Assembly (NCBI GenBank): GCA_020091685.1
Contig: CM034602.1
Location: forward strand, 2,168,936-2,232,935
Direction: 5' to 3'
DNA from: Lutjanus erythropterus
Taxonomy: Eukaryota > Chordata > Actinopteri > Lutjaniformes > Lutjanidae
DNA length: 64,000 nt
Part shown: positions 45,525 through 57,340 of the stretch, one piece after another
How positions within the stretch are numbered: position 1 is the first letter of the stretch
How the letters are laid out: the number at the start of each line of letters is the position of its first letter
The notes under the pieces: model-generated
The model's database searches: none
What the model was told of the DNA's origin: nothing
Seen by the model: only the letters and a program-made list of their open reading frames with translations
Translations under genes and position numbers: made by a program

Positions 45525-46125
45525 TCAGTGTATTACCTGCAGTAGATGGTAGTAGTAGATGCAGTAGATACGCAGCAAGTGTAGGAAGCTAAGCAATGTA
45601 CTGCTGTAGAGAGGGTCAGCAGTAAAATGAATTTTAATCAGTTGAATTGTACGTTATATTTAGAGGGTTTTCACCACTTTCCTCTGCTGTCAGGCAGCTT
45701 TTTCTGACAGGAAAACACTGTTAAATGAGCCAAATATCTCTCTCTACAAAGAAACCAGACTCCTTAAGCAAAAACAGCAATTTTATCTTGCAGAACACTG
45801 CCGCTGCATCTGTAGTGTTTGTGTGTGACTTTGGTGTTTTTCTAAACAGTTCAGAATCACCAAAGCCACACAATAACTGAAACAAACGGGCAGCTTAGGA
45901 CCAGCAACACCTCGGTTCTAAAGCTAAATTGACTCATTTTGCTAAAGGACTTTGGCTGCTTTGAAAAGAGGGATATTTGGGTTATATAAAGCAGTTTCCC
46001 ATCAGAAAAGGCTGTCTAACAGCAAGGTAAAGTTGTGAAAATATTCTAAATTAAATGTGCACTGTTAATTTTGTGTCACCTGTCTTTAAACTTGACAAAT
46101 AAAATGTGCTACTAATAAGGTTCCC
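45525..46125 (+). repeat. Dispersed repeat, 'aagctaagcaatgtactgctgtaga' family, long copy
   Basis: tattacctgcagtagatgg, ggaagctaagcaatgtactgctg, tttcctctgctgtcaggcagc, aaagaaaccagactcctt, tcagaatcaccaaagccacac, aaattgactcattttgctaaaggactttggctgc, gttgtgaaaatattctaaatt and aaataaaatgtgcta occur in the order known for this percomorph family. It directly abuts THAP-like copy B. Confidence 0.75.
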
Positions 46126-46134
46126 TTTCTAAAG

Positions 46135-46735
46135 CAAGGCAAGACAAGGACACTTTATTTATACAGCACTATTCAGACACAGGATAATTCAAGGTGCTTT
46201 ACAGGAACATAGAAATGCATTAAAATAAAACATTAAAAGGACTTTGAAATCACATTTGAGATCATAAAAAGAAAACCTAAAAGCACGGCAATAAATACAA
46301 CATTACAGAAATTGCATTTAAAGTGAAAGTAAACAAATAAAAAACAACAGCTACAGATTATCTTAACAAGAAGTTATGTATCTACTTTAGTTTAAAGCTG
46401 CAGTAAACAGTCAAGGTTTATGCTCTGATTTAAATGAGCTGACAGTTTCAGGTATTCAGGGAGTTTGTTCCACGGGTGGGGAGCAGAGAAACTAAAGGCT
46501 GCTTCACCTCGTTTGGTTCTGATCCTGGGAACACGGAGTAAACCTGTTCCAGATGATCTGAGGGGTTTAGCTGCTTCATAAAATAAATCAGAGATGTATT
46601 CAGACCCGAGACCATTTAATTCTTTATAGACAAATAGTAGGATTTTAAAATATATCCTTTGACACACAGGGAACCAGTGCAGTGATTTATTTTTCAGTCC
46701 TTCATATGACCCCACTTCAAATAATCCACACTGTC
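46135..46735 (-). pseudogene. L2/CR1-type LINE, C-terminal end and 3' tail
   Basis: On the minus strand about 46700-46430 encodes KSLHWFPVCQRIYFKILL, YISDLFYEAAKPLRSSG and PHPWNKLPEYLK, the conserved C-terminal block of fish L2/CR1-type elements (usual LHWLPV.YRI.FKILL ... LWN.LP). The 3' tail contains caccttgaattatcctgtg and ends in gccttgctttag. Only the last part of the polymerase is left. tcccttt occurs at both ends, a possible weak target duplication. Confidence 0.8.
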
Positions 46736-46739
46736 CCTT

Positions 46740-47555
46740 TAAGGCATTTACAGACATGTCAAAATTGTAGCCTAATCCAAACATATCAAATTGCACTGAC
46801 ATACATATGATCTTTGGTTTTCTGTCGCCCATAAAGGGTTGCAGCAATAACATTTTCCATTATATCCAGGTCTGGTCTGTATGGTATATTTTCATATCAC
46901 CCAACTGTGCATCATACTGTAAAGGTTTGTGGTGAAAAGTGCCACCAAAAGGAATTCAGCAGCAATTAGCAGACAGAGACCGGAGTGGAGGGGAGCGTTG
47001 TGTAGATGGACATGAATAAAAAAACAACTCTGAACTGGAGACTCAACAGGAACTCATACAGCTGGAGAGTCGACAGATTTTCACAGCTTTCACGCTGATT
47101 TTCCTCGTTACATGAATACATCATTATTTCAGTGAAAACAGTTTAGCTCCTCTGCTGCATCAGCAACTTCTCTCAAGGCTGGATGTCTCTGACTCTGAGA
47201 GGTGAAACACTTGAGATTTGAAAGTTTTATTCAGGCTGTTTCACACCTGATAACAAGCTGCTGCTGAGACCTCCAGACCAACAGACTGCAGGTGAACACA
47301 GTGAAATAATCCACTGTCTGAAATACAACGCAGGAGGACAAAAGAAAAGGTGTTTTTTTTTCATACACATGATAAATACTCTCAGTCAGTTGCCAAGCAA
47401 AATATCTTTGCAGGTTCCAGTTTCTCAGAGGTGAGGATCTGATTCTTTGTCACAAATGACAGTTAAAGGTTCTATGAACTTCACTTCCTCTAGATGTCAC
47501 ACTAGAGCACGAGCACCTCGCATCAAAACAAATGGGTGCTACAAACTGTCCACTG
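46740..47555. other. Unassigned intronic sequence
   Basis: No exon or named repeat recognised. Confidence 0.4.
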
Positions 47556-47559
47556 TTTC

Positions 47560-47800
47560 ACTTAGGGATTATTTTGACTGATATTGCAACTGATTTTGTA
47601 CCAAATAATTTTTTTTTTTTTTTTTTTAAGTCTGTGGAATTTTCTGACACAGGCCTTGAACAAATATTGCACCTCCTGTGATTCTGACAAAATTTCAATT
47701 AATATTGCAGCCCAAGTTTCAACAGTTATTGATTCTGTTTTGGTCAGAATAAACCCTCAATACACCAAGATAGATGTGAAAATATTCTGGCTGTATGTCT
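47560..47800. repeat. MITE-like fragment with T19 run
   Basis: tagggattattttgactgatattgcaactgattttgtac and tcaattaatattgcagccc resemble the 'attttgactgatattgcaa' family at 61377. A T19 homopolymer lies at 47609-47627. Confidence 0.5.
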
Positions 47801-47866
47801 GAAAAAAGGCTGCAACGTAATCCATGGAGACAAGCGTGCCTGTCAGAGTACAGTCACTAAAAGTGC

Positions 47867-47906
47867 TTTTTTTTTTTTTGTTTTTGTTTTTTTTGTTTTT
47901 TTTTTT
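47867..47906. repeat. T-rich low-complexity run
   Basis: About 40 nt of T interrupted by single G residues. Confidence 0.9.
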
Positions 47907-47909
47907 GCT

Positions 47910-50035
47910 GACAGGTTCAGATAGTGAAAGATCTTTATGTCCTTGTTTCTTATAAGCACAAACAGCCATCAGACTCCATTATGAAAAACGTCATTCAAAC
48001 TTGTTCGAAGCAAAATAAAACTCACTGAAATCATCTTTGTTAGTCTTTCCAACAATTAAATTGCCAACAATTAAACCAAATCTGGTTTGGTCGAAATGAA
48101 CCCTTAATTCACCAAGTAAGATTAATATTTACCATTTTTTGTTATTTTTTCTTTTATTTTTTAAAGATTATTTCTTTTCTTCCCTGAAGGGATGTCACAA
48201 TACCAGAAAATTAATAACTTATACCAATAATAGTGAATTTCCATTCTCAGTGGCTAATTTGATAACAAAGAAAAAGACAAAAACAAAAATATAATTCAGC
48301 CAATGTTACTTTTTTAAAATAAAAACTCTCATGATCTTCTAGGACAAAAGACTGAGGGAGACATTTACGGATTCTGCAACAAATCACTGTCAGGAGAGCA
48401 TGTTGCCATGTCTGCAAAGAAACGCAAAAGTGATTTCTCTTTCTTTTTTCCCTCGTATTTTAACAGTAAACTTTACAGAATAGTAGTTCACATATCAGCT
48501 GAGCTGACAGAGCGCATTGGATGCACTGCTGTGTGCAACACTGCAGCCAGCATGTGTTTGACTGAGAAGGAGACAGAGAGGGACAGAGGAAGGTAGAAGG
48601 AGGACTATAACATGCAGTCTGTCTGGAATCAGTAATACTTATTCTGACCGCTGCTTTGTCACTTGACCTGCCTGTCGTAATTCGAGGTATTTTCTAGAAA
48701 GTCAGTCTGAACCCGCCCGCCCTGTTGGTTATCTGGCTCAGTCTGTGCATCACTACTTTTTCTTCTGGATGAGTCAAAGTGGAGCTGTTGCTGCAGCTGC
48801 ACATGTTGCTTTCTTACATTTGTAGTTGTTGTTGTTGTTCAGTGCTGGTTGACCTTTTTCTTCTTCCTCTGGCATTTAACAGCAGACTACAGCACTTGTC
48901 AGTGTTTATATGTCCTTGTCTCTGTCCAGAAGAATTGCACCTCCGGTACCTGCAGCACTGTAAAAAACAAAACAAAAAAACGAGTACTGTCACATTTCCA
49001 GAAGTTTGGAATCGACTTGATACCCAAGCATCAGTTCTCGTGACATCTCTGCCTCCCTGACACAGAGCTGAACTGTGCGCTGCTGTATCACTGTTGGTTA
49101 TATTTCCTCCGTTAGTGTTGCTGAAGGACTACAGTGTCTGTCAATCCGTCTGTCAACACTTTAATCCAAAGTGAGACCTCTCCACACCTACGGACCAGAC
49201 TGACAGTGGATGTTAATGCTCACCAGAGGACCATGAACTGATAAGTTATCACCGTCTGTCCTCCGGTCCCCCTGGCTGATCCTGTCCTCTCTGTCCATCA
49301 GACTCATTAATTAACACCCATTACTGCTCTGATGCTATTGTCTCTAATTGGCATCTTGTCCGCAGTGCGGCTCTGTGGTGACACAGCATGCTGAGACACA
49401 AGAGTCTGTCGAAACCTGACTTGTGATCATCTTATATTCTGTGTCAGCAGCGTGCGTCCAGAGTGTGTGATGCAGAACTAATCAGTTTTGTTCCACAGTC
49501 AGTGAGATTGTAAGAGGAGGTTATTTCTGAAAGATTCTAGGAGAAACGTGACTCATGGTTGTCTGCTCTGATAAATATGATTTCTGATTCAAATCAAAGA
49601 TAACACAATGCAAAGAACAGGAGATTCATTCACTTTTTGTCTGCACAAGGAATGTATAATGATCCTCAAGACACCTCAAGATGATTATCTGTGACATCCA
49701 TATCTCTGAGTAGTGAATTAGGAAGCTTTTTTGTGACCACATATGCAAATATATTTGCAAAGTTAAAGAACCATGGGAGCAGAATCGGAGAGATGAAAAA
49801 AAGCTATATTTCTAAGCAGTATTTTTCTATAAATTTAAGTCTATGCCGGCAAGCTGTCGAGGTAGTGTTCACCACGGTAAGTTTGTACCAGGCACAATGA
49901 AAATGATTTTGACGTGTAAATAATCAGAAAATGACGCAGTTGTTTGCCGTTGAGGTCCTGTCAGAGTTTTTTTTTTATATATAATTCAGTCAGATATCTG
50001 ATTTAAAAAGAGATCGTTGACAGCTCTACACTTTA
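47910..50035. other. Mostly unassigned intronic sequence
   Basis: No exon. 49195-49420 (ctgataagttatcaccg, gactcattaattaacacccattactg, attgtctctaattggcatcttg) is free of known repeat wording and rich in TAAT cores; I flag it as a candidate conserved non-coding element. Confidence 0.35.
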
Positions 50036-50040
50036 GGTTC

Positions 50041-50993
50041 TAGGGGTGGAGAAAATACACGATTCTTAGATGCATCGCGATGTGGAAGATCCAGAATCGA
50101 TTCAAAAATGTCAAAAATTGATTTTTTAAACGTAAATTAACATGATGTTGATGGAACGAAACTCAGCTGCGAGGACAACGCAGCACCCGGACAGTCTGCA
50201 GCAAACAGGGAGAGATGTTCTTCATCTTCTCAAAAGGCAGCAATTACAAGAGAAACATGAAATGTGCTGTGAAAACTTTTTACGGCATCATTTGGACGAG
50301 ACGTTAAGACGTTAACAGAGACGAGGAGCTTTAACAGACGAGAGCGGCTGAGTGAAACACACTGCAGTATTTAACAACTTCAGCCAAAGCTGCGGTGAAG
50401 AAAATAACTCTCTGCTCAGTCTGTTCACCTGAGAAACTCTGTACCTGCTCTGCATCCTGGACAGCGATGTGTTTCCTCAGAGCTGACGGTGCAGCGCAGA
50501 GGCTGCTCTCCACTGCTGGAGACACAACGTTGACACAGCGGGGCGCCGCTGCCGCCTCCTCACTTTTCTTATTCCCATACAGACAGGAGACAGTGGGATG
50601 CTTTCAAATTGATTAATTTGTTAATTAATGCAGTTAAAGTTTCTAAAATAAAATAACTGCAGACCATTTAATTGCCAGTTTGGTTTCATGTTACAACATG
50701 AAACCAACCTGCTGGAGTAGATTCCAGGGAAACTGGAGGACAAGAGAGAAAACTGTCCCTTTTCATTCAGTCAAGAACAGATTGTGAATTGAACTGGACA
50801 AAAAGATTCCCATCGTCAAGTCTAACATTTGCATCATGTAAACTTCTCGTACTGAAGATGGTGGAACGTGAGCAGCTGCAGATGACTGGCACCCCATGGC
50901 TTAAAAGCTAAAAATGTTGATGCATCGAGAATCGTTTTATAATCAAATTGATCCCTCTGAATCGGAATCAGACCACAGAGAATCTCACCCCTC
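50041..50993. mobile_element. hAT-like element, 'taggggtgg' ends
   Basis: Left end taggggtggagaaaatacacgattc and right end gagaatctcacccctc are inverted. Subterminal words (gcatcgcgatgtgg, aatcgattcaaaaatgtcaaaaattgatttttta; ttgatgcatcgagaatcg) are characteristic of fish hAT elements. Flanks ttaggttc and gcaggtac agree at 5 of 8 positions. At 953 bp it lacks a transposase. A frame at 50395-50616 is Ala/Cys-rich with no known domain. Confidence 0.65.
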
Positions 50994-51014
50994 GCAGGTA
51001 CTCAAGCTAATTTT

Positions 51015-51261
51015 TAGGTCTGCAGAATCTATTTGTTGTTTGGTCCGTAAAATGTCAGAAAATAGTGAAAAATGTTGATCACTGTTTCCTAAAGCCCAGT
51101 ATGACAGTCTCAAAAGTCTTGTTTTGTCCACAACTCAAAGATATTTACTGTCACAGAGGACAAAAGAAACCAAAACTATTGAGATTTGAGAAGCTGAAAA
51201 CAGAAAATTTTGACCATTTTTTGTTGAAAAGAATCTCAAAATAAGTAATGTTGCAGCTCTA
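51015..51261 (+). mobile_element. hAT-like MITE, 'gggctgcaac' family
   Basis: taggtctgcagaatct, gtttggtccgtaaaatgtcag, aagcccagtatgacagtctc, ctcaaagatatttactgtcac, gttgcagctcta. It lies 22 bp past the preceding element. Confidence 0.8.
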
Positions 51262-51339
51262 GTTTTGATATCTGACAGATGACTGCTGATATTGTTGACA
51301 GCTCTTTGCTTTAGCTACCTGAGCTAATGTTAGCTTCAC

Positions 51340-51790
51340 GTGGGGGTGAATTTTTTATCCTGTAATTTACACCAGGCGCGGCTCAGCGCTCTGCTCCGCA
51401 GAGAGGTAGGAAGTCAGGCACGGAAAAAAACAGGGAGACTCACGATCATAAAGACAGATAGAAAATAAACAATTTAACTACGTAGCCCATGGTGGAAACA
51501 CAAAGAGCAAGTCGCGTGCATGATGGAACAAAACCGTAAATTACGTAAATACCTGTACATACGTGTAAATCACGGGTATGGAACTCATCTGTTTAAATTA
51601 TATTAAAACGTAAAATTATGCATAATTAAGGCCGTGGCTGCTTTAAATGGGTGTCATCGCAATTGGCTAGCTGATAGGTAGCTGCTAAGATGGCGATGGC
51701 CAAATCCACCATACTGAGCTTCAAATGGCTCTTCAGAAGCCTCTAGGTAACGTCACAGAGACTGTGTCCATGTTTCATACAGTCTATGAA
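51340..51790. repeat. Two dispersed repeat pieces
   Basis: 51360-51600 (ttacaccaggcgcggctcagcgctctgctccgc...) resembles a Harbinger/hAT-like fish repeat. 51690-51790 (aagatggcgatggccaaatccaccatactgagcttcaaa...acgtcacagagactgtgtccatgtttcatacagtctatga) closely matches a common percomorph repeat ending 'tacagtctatg'. Confidence 0.6.
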
Positions 51791-53815
51791 CAGGAACGCT
51801 TCACACAATGACAGGATAAACCAACCTTGGCTCCACAGACTGACAGGGCAAACAAATGTTAGCTGGGAGCTTATTTACTTTCTTCCAGAGGATTTCAGCT
51901 CCTGAAAGCAGCTCTGCCATAATCTCTTTTTCACCCGAGCGACAGTCTGACTGATGAAATGACGGCTTATTGGCCATTCTGTCCAGACATTTTCATTATT
52001 GACCTGATCAGACCACTTCAAGATGTCTTTAGGTATTCATATCTTCACAGCAGACCTGTGTGTGTGTGTGTGTGTGTGTGCGGCTCAGGGGAGAAATAGG
52101 AAATGAAATCCTCATCCATCTGTCGTCCCTCTGAGAGGTGAAGAGGTTTTAATTGCCTCTGTCGTGCACTTTGCAGAGTCGTAATGTGACGGATCACAGA
52201 AACAGAGAGGAGGTGATTTCATTTAATGTTTCTCACTGGGAGAAAACTTTCACAGTTGTTGTCTTTTCAGGAAAATTTACTGCAGTCAGGTTGACAGTAA
52301 AAACATGTCGTGTTAACAGTGACAACAACAACAACTGGGATTTCTTGCTGCTCTTTGTTTCTGAAAGACTAAATTTGAATGAGTGTCACTGCTTTATCGC
52401 ATTTCTCAAAATGCTAAATTACCACCTACAAACACCACATACAGTTTGGTTACAGTTCTTGTTTTTAGTCTGTCTCTTTATATTCTCCAAAATCAAGTCT
52501 CACAGGGCTTTCTGAAGTATCTCTTCTTAAAGGGAAAAAGACTGAAAAGGAGGGTTCCCTCTTTTAGGACAGACCAAGATGCTGAAACGCTGTAGTCATT
52601 TCATTACTTGTTTATAGGGCTTTTCTCCCTGCACTGCAGTCGCCCTGTTAGTCTCTATGTCCAATCCTACACAGGCGGCGGCTCTATGTGCACAGATACT
52701 CGTGGACCGGCCACCCTCTGACTCTTAATACCATTGTTTTCTCCAGACTTGCAGGCCGTAAAAAAAAAATATTTCTAGTGAAAAAGCTGTTTTGTCCTTA
52801 AATACACTGCTGGCCAAATTACAGATGTTATTTACTGATTTGTTGCTTGCTTTTCGCTCCACTCACTCCGTGGTTGTATGTCCCGGCTCCCCTTCTGCTC
52901 TGCTCCTGTTGCAGCTGGACTTTGTCTCCTCACATCTGTCTCTTGTGTGTCTAGAAAGGATGTGCGCGATTAGTCGACTGCATGATTAAATGTCGCCACC
53001 CTCGCTAGACAACACCATAAATACCAGTCGGTTAAACTATTATATCATTATTTCATTCATGCACAATGCCACTTACTGGTTGCCTCTTGGGTGTTATGCA
53101 GCCGCCCACCACTAGTCTGCCTCTCGCTGTACGCCATAAGCGATGATTGATTTTTATTAAAAGATAAATTCAGTATTTCCTCTACAGATAGAAACAAACT
53201 ATTTTGTTTATGTCATGTTGTGAACTCTTTAAGTTCAGACGTTTATGTTGAAATTTCATTTTTTCTGTCTGCTCATGACGAGCTGTATGACACACAGTTA
53301 ACACGGTTTCAGTGTGATGTTTTAGTTACTGCAACAGTTGATGTTCAGTTTTCACACAGACAGAAGGCTGATCTCATTTTACAGTCCTTAGCTTAAATGC
53401 TTTTAGTTAACACTGCTATCAGCTGGTTCTCCATCACTCACTCCACTTACAACATCTCTTCTGCAGCTGTCAGAGAGAAGAGGGAGCACAGCTGGTCTTC
53501 GTGTATCAATATTGAGGAAAATGAGCGATGAAATACCAGAATTGAGAAACTGATATTTTTGACAACACTCGTGAGGTTGATGTGATGCAGCTCAACACTT
53601 CCTGTTGGTTCTTTGGGGGTCGATCTTCCTTCCCATTTAAGGTAGTTGTTAGTCCCAGGTTTATAAAGGTGTCACACTGCTGCAATCCACAATCGAAAGT
53701 GGGCTAACCTCGACGTCAGCCTCTACGGCCTGCTGACCCTGTTACCTGGTTTCACAGAAATCAACTAAACACAAGGCTAAAGGCTATCAAACAGTCATCA
53801 CATGTCATTCTAATG
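51791..53815. other. Unassigned intronic sequence
   Basis: A (TG)12 run at 52057-52080. No exon seen. The frames at 52153 and 52383 have no recognisable domain. Confidence 0.4.
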
Positions 53816-53819
53816 TAAC

Positions 53820-54144
53820 TAGGGCTGCAACTAACAGTTATTTTCACAGTTGATTAATCAGTCAATTATCTTGTTGATTAATAGTTGATTGTCTATAAAA
53901 TGTCAAAAGATATGGTCAAAAATGTTGGTCAGTGTTTCAGGAAGTCCAAGGTGACGTCCTCCAATGTCGTGATATTCAGTTTACTGTCAGAAAGGAAAAA
54001 AAAAAAAAAAAAATTCACGTTCACAAAGCAGAAATCAGAGAATTTGGACAATTTTCATTAAAAAAAAGAAAAAAAAAAGAAAAGATCCACACTGATTAAT
54101 CAATTATCAAATAGTTGCCAATTAAATTAATATTGCAAACATTA
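53820..54144 (+). mobile_element. hAT-like MITE, 'gggctgcaac' family
   Basis: tagggctgcaactaacagtt through attgtctataaaatgtca, aaggtgacgtcctccaatgtc and attcagtttactgtcag, with an inserted A18 run at 53997-54014, to gattaatcaattatcaaatagttgcc and attgcaaacatta. Confidence 0.8.
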
Positions 54145-54850
54145 GTCCTGTGTTCCAACAGACCACAGACAAAGTTATCCCAGTGTTAAGTCTTATTCTC
54201 AGCCTGCAGCTAAGAATACATACAGTATATGTTCATGTGGATGAGTCTGCATTGCTATGGAGAAAAAGACGTAAGACTTAAACATCCTGTAGGTCTCACA
54301 TCATCAATGATACCCTCATCCATTCTGTTAAATGCTGCCATTTATATTTATAAAGGACATATTTTTGTGCAGGAGCTGCAGGTATGTGGCCTGTAATTTA
54401 GTGCTTTAAAGCAGCTGGAGTGCGCTGCTTCAGGTGTGTGACATTTCTGGAGCCCAGCGGGAAGCTGCTGCTGCTGCTCAGAGATTTTTTTTTCATCATT
54501 TAACGAAGGATTTCACAGATTCTCCATCACCTTCTGACCTCAGGTCTGCTCTGCGTACAGACCTGTGTCTCATGTCAGACTTACACTTTTAATCTGCGAG
54601 GAAATCGTGACTGCGAAAGGCAGCAGGGAATTAAAAAGATCCCCGGTTCAAAACCAGCTCAGAGGTCAACGTCATCAAGTCTGATTGATATCTGTATTCT
54701 GTGAAAAATCAATATCTTCTGAGTCACAGATCTCTGATCAGTCCCTCTCAGCCTGAGACAGGGACCTTTTTATGAGCTTACAGAATTAATAGCATAATGA
54801 TTATGGTTATTATTAATAAATAAATGAACAACTGTGAAATGATTTCTGAA
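54145..54850. other. Unassigned intronic sequence
   Basis: No exon or named repeat; a short (CTG)n at 54465-54477. Confidence 0.4.
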
Positions 54851-55400
54851 CTTACTTCTACTAATTATTTGCCTTTGCCCACTTGATCTTTGCTGATGAT
54901 TATTTATCAATATTCTGGGGATGTTAATGATTAATCATTAATTGATTAATGGCTGTGAAGAATTTAACCAATTAAAATGTGTTTATGATTAATCAATAGT
55001 GTGGAAATGTCAGTAACTGTGCCTAAATTGACATGCATGAATGATGCGTTTGTTGAATAAGGAAAGGGGAAAAGAAAACAATGAAAATGAGAAAAGAACA
55101 AGAAAAAATGTGCAGTTTGTATCATATTTGTTACTAATTATTAATCAGTTGTTAGTATTTTCAACTGCTGGTTCAGGAAAATGCACAAAATTTGCATCAC
55201 TAGTGTAAATATTTTTTGAAAACACAAATTGTCTATAATATTGTAGTTGGTCAAAATATTGTGATACATGATTTTATTTATATTGCTGAGCCATACTGCA
55301 ACACACTTATTTTATTACCTTTGCCACTTTCACCCTTTGTAGTACACAACATGTCATCAGTCACAATCAATATAATCAATAATAAGTGATATTGGCCAAT
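54850..55400. mobile_element. Interrupted MITE of the 15450 family
   Basis: aacttacttctactaattatttgcctttgcccactt...gatgattatttatcaatattct and, later, gtgtaaatattttttgaaaacac...gtcaaaatattgtgatac are consecutive parts of one family, separated here by about 280 bp containing gattaatcattaattgattaatgg, likely a second insertion. Confidence 0.5.
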
Positions 55401-55485
55401 AAAAAACTTGACTATACTGACAGGTTCTTATAACACGTCCAAGATGTCTTTGATATCCAAATTAAAACTACCTAAACATGACATG

Positions 55486-55486
<1 letters not shown>

Positions 55487-55549
<63 letters not shown>
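55487..55549. repeat. (AC)31 microsatellite
   Basis: Perfect dinucleotide run. Confidence 0.97.
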
Positions 55550-55551
<2 letters not shown>

Positions 55552-56829
55552 TACATGCAGGTCTGGTCACTTTCAGCTGCTCATGATTCCTCCAATCTGT
55601 TAGGAATCAGCAGAATGTCTCCTCAAATCATCCATGAAAAGCAGAAAACTCTCTGCTGGAAACAGAGTGACCCAAATACAACACAGACGCAATGTTACTG
55701 TTAAAATCTTGTGGGTTTTCTTTGAAAGCAGCAGCAGCAGGTGGAGGTGTGGCACTAACTCGAGTCGTGTCATGGTGACCGCCTCTCTGCTGCTCTCACT
55801 TCTGTTCCATCACTTTTATTTCCAGTCACGAAATAGGAGGATTATGTCCTTTGAGACGCTGTAATGGAAGTGAATGGGAGGTATATTATAGATGAATCTG
55901 GGTTTTAGGTGGAGGCAGACATGCTGCCTTTACTGCTGTGTCTGTCCATGTTACTGTCTGTGTCGCTGCATGCATGACGTGAATATGACCAGTAGAGAAT
56001 CAGATATGTGGCGCTGACCTGCAGGGTCCGTCATGCTGAAAACTGTGTGTTCACATAGAAAGCAAAGAGAATTTCTGCATCCTGTTACTCGCCGCAAGTT
56101 GGACTGCATCATTTGTGTTTATTTGCATTACTTGTACAAATTTGAATGCAGGATAATTTGTTTATTCACCCAAAACAGCCAGAAAACATTAGCCAGATGT
56201 TTGCGAGCAAATGTGTGTTATCTGTGTGTTCAGTTCAGCATCAGACTGAACTGAGAACTCACGGAAGATTCTGCTTCTTTCTCTCTTCTTTCTCCCCTCT
56301 TCTCTCTGTGCTTTCATGAAGTGAAGTGCGTTTCCCCTCCAGCCAGCAGTCAACATGGACAAAGAGACTAATTACAGTACAGTATGACACCTGACAGGTT
56401 GTTGCCTTTGTGGCTCCCTGCTGCAGACAGGTTGAGAAGCAAATCTGACGATGAATCTTCTTTTTAGAGCCAAAAAGTTTCAAAATAAACTCTCAGCTCT
56501 CCTCCCGCTGGTAAATTACCCTGGATCAGAGCAGAATCTGGTGTGATTCAGGGTCTTTATTCCTCCAGAAACATAGGCGGTCTCCTCCAGACCTCCCCGG
56601 TGCTCAGCAGCTGTCCGGCTCAGGTTGAACATTCTCAGTTTTAAGCACATCTGTTCACGTCTTTTTGCTTTGCTTTCTGTGAATGAGAGTTGGGTGATGT
56701 CTTCCAAACTGGCATAGACTGCAGATGGACAACGATATTATTGTTTTCTTTATTTCTTTATTTTTTTTTTGTTTGTTTGTTTTGTGGGAGGGAGGGGGGC
56801 TGTCCGCTGTAATCATCGCTGTGACATCA
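55550..56829. other. Unassigned intronic sequence
   Basis: No exon or named repeat recognised. Confidence 0.4.
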
Positions 56830-56837
56830 ACCTACAG

Positions 56838-57340
56838 TAGGCTTGGGTGGTATCAAGGTATTACAATATACCAGGATATTTAGAAATTCTGAATTTTAAA
56901 TAAATTATGAAAACAGGGAATTTGGCCAACAGAACAATTACTTGGAGGTAGAAAAGAAATTATTGTCAATTAATGATGTGTTGTGGAATTCTGAAAATAT
57001 TACCACATATAACTTCATCTTGTGATGACTTCTTCCAATTACAAAAGCAGTTTATTAGCCACATGATTTCATTAATTTGCCAGTCGACTAACACCGGCTG
57101 CGCATCATCTCCGCAGCACACCGGCGTGTCACTACACGCTGCATCATAGTGTCATTATTTCCTAATTATTCATTATGCTATAGGCTATATGTATTTGAAC
57201 CCAGCAAGACATTTCTAAGTTTTAGTTTTTATGTTGTCGTTGGTTTGTTTTTTGTACACAAATACTGTCATATACTGTATACCCTGGTGAAATGTCAAGA
57301 AGGTTTGAAGGTAATACAAAATAGATACTGTCCAAGCCTG
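56838..57340. mobile_element. hAT-like MITE, 503 bp, with 8-bp target duplication
   Basis: Left end taggcttggg and right end tccaagcctg form an inverted repeat. Subterminal gtatcaaggtattacaatatacc pairs with gtataccctggtgaaatg. Flanks acctacag (56830-56837) and acctccag (57341-57348) match at 7 of 8. No transposase frame. Confidence 0.75.
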
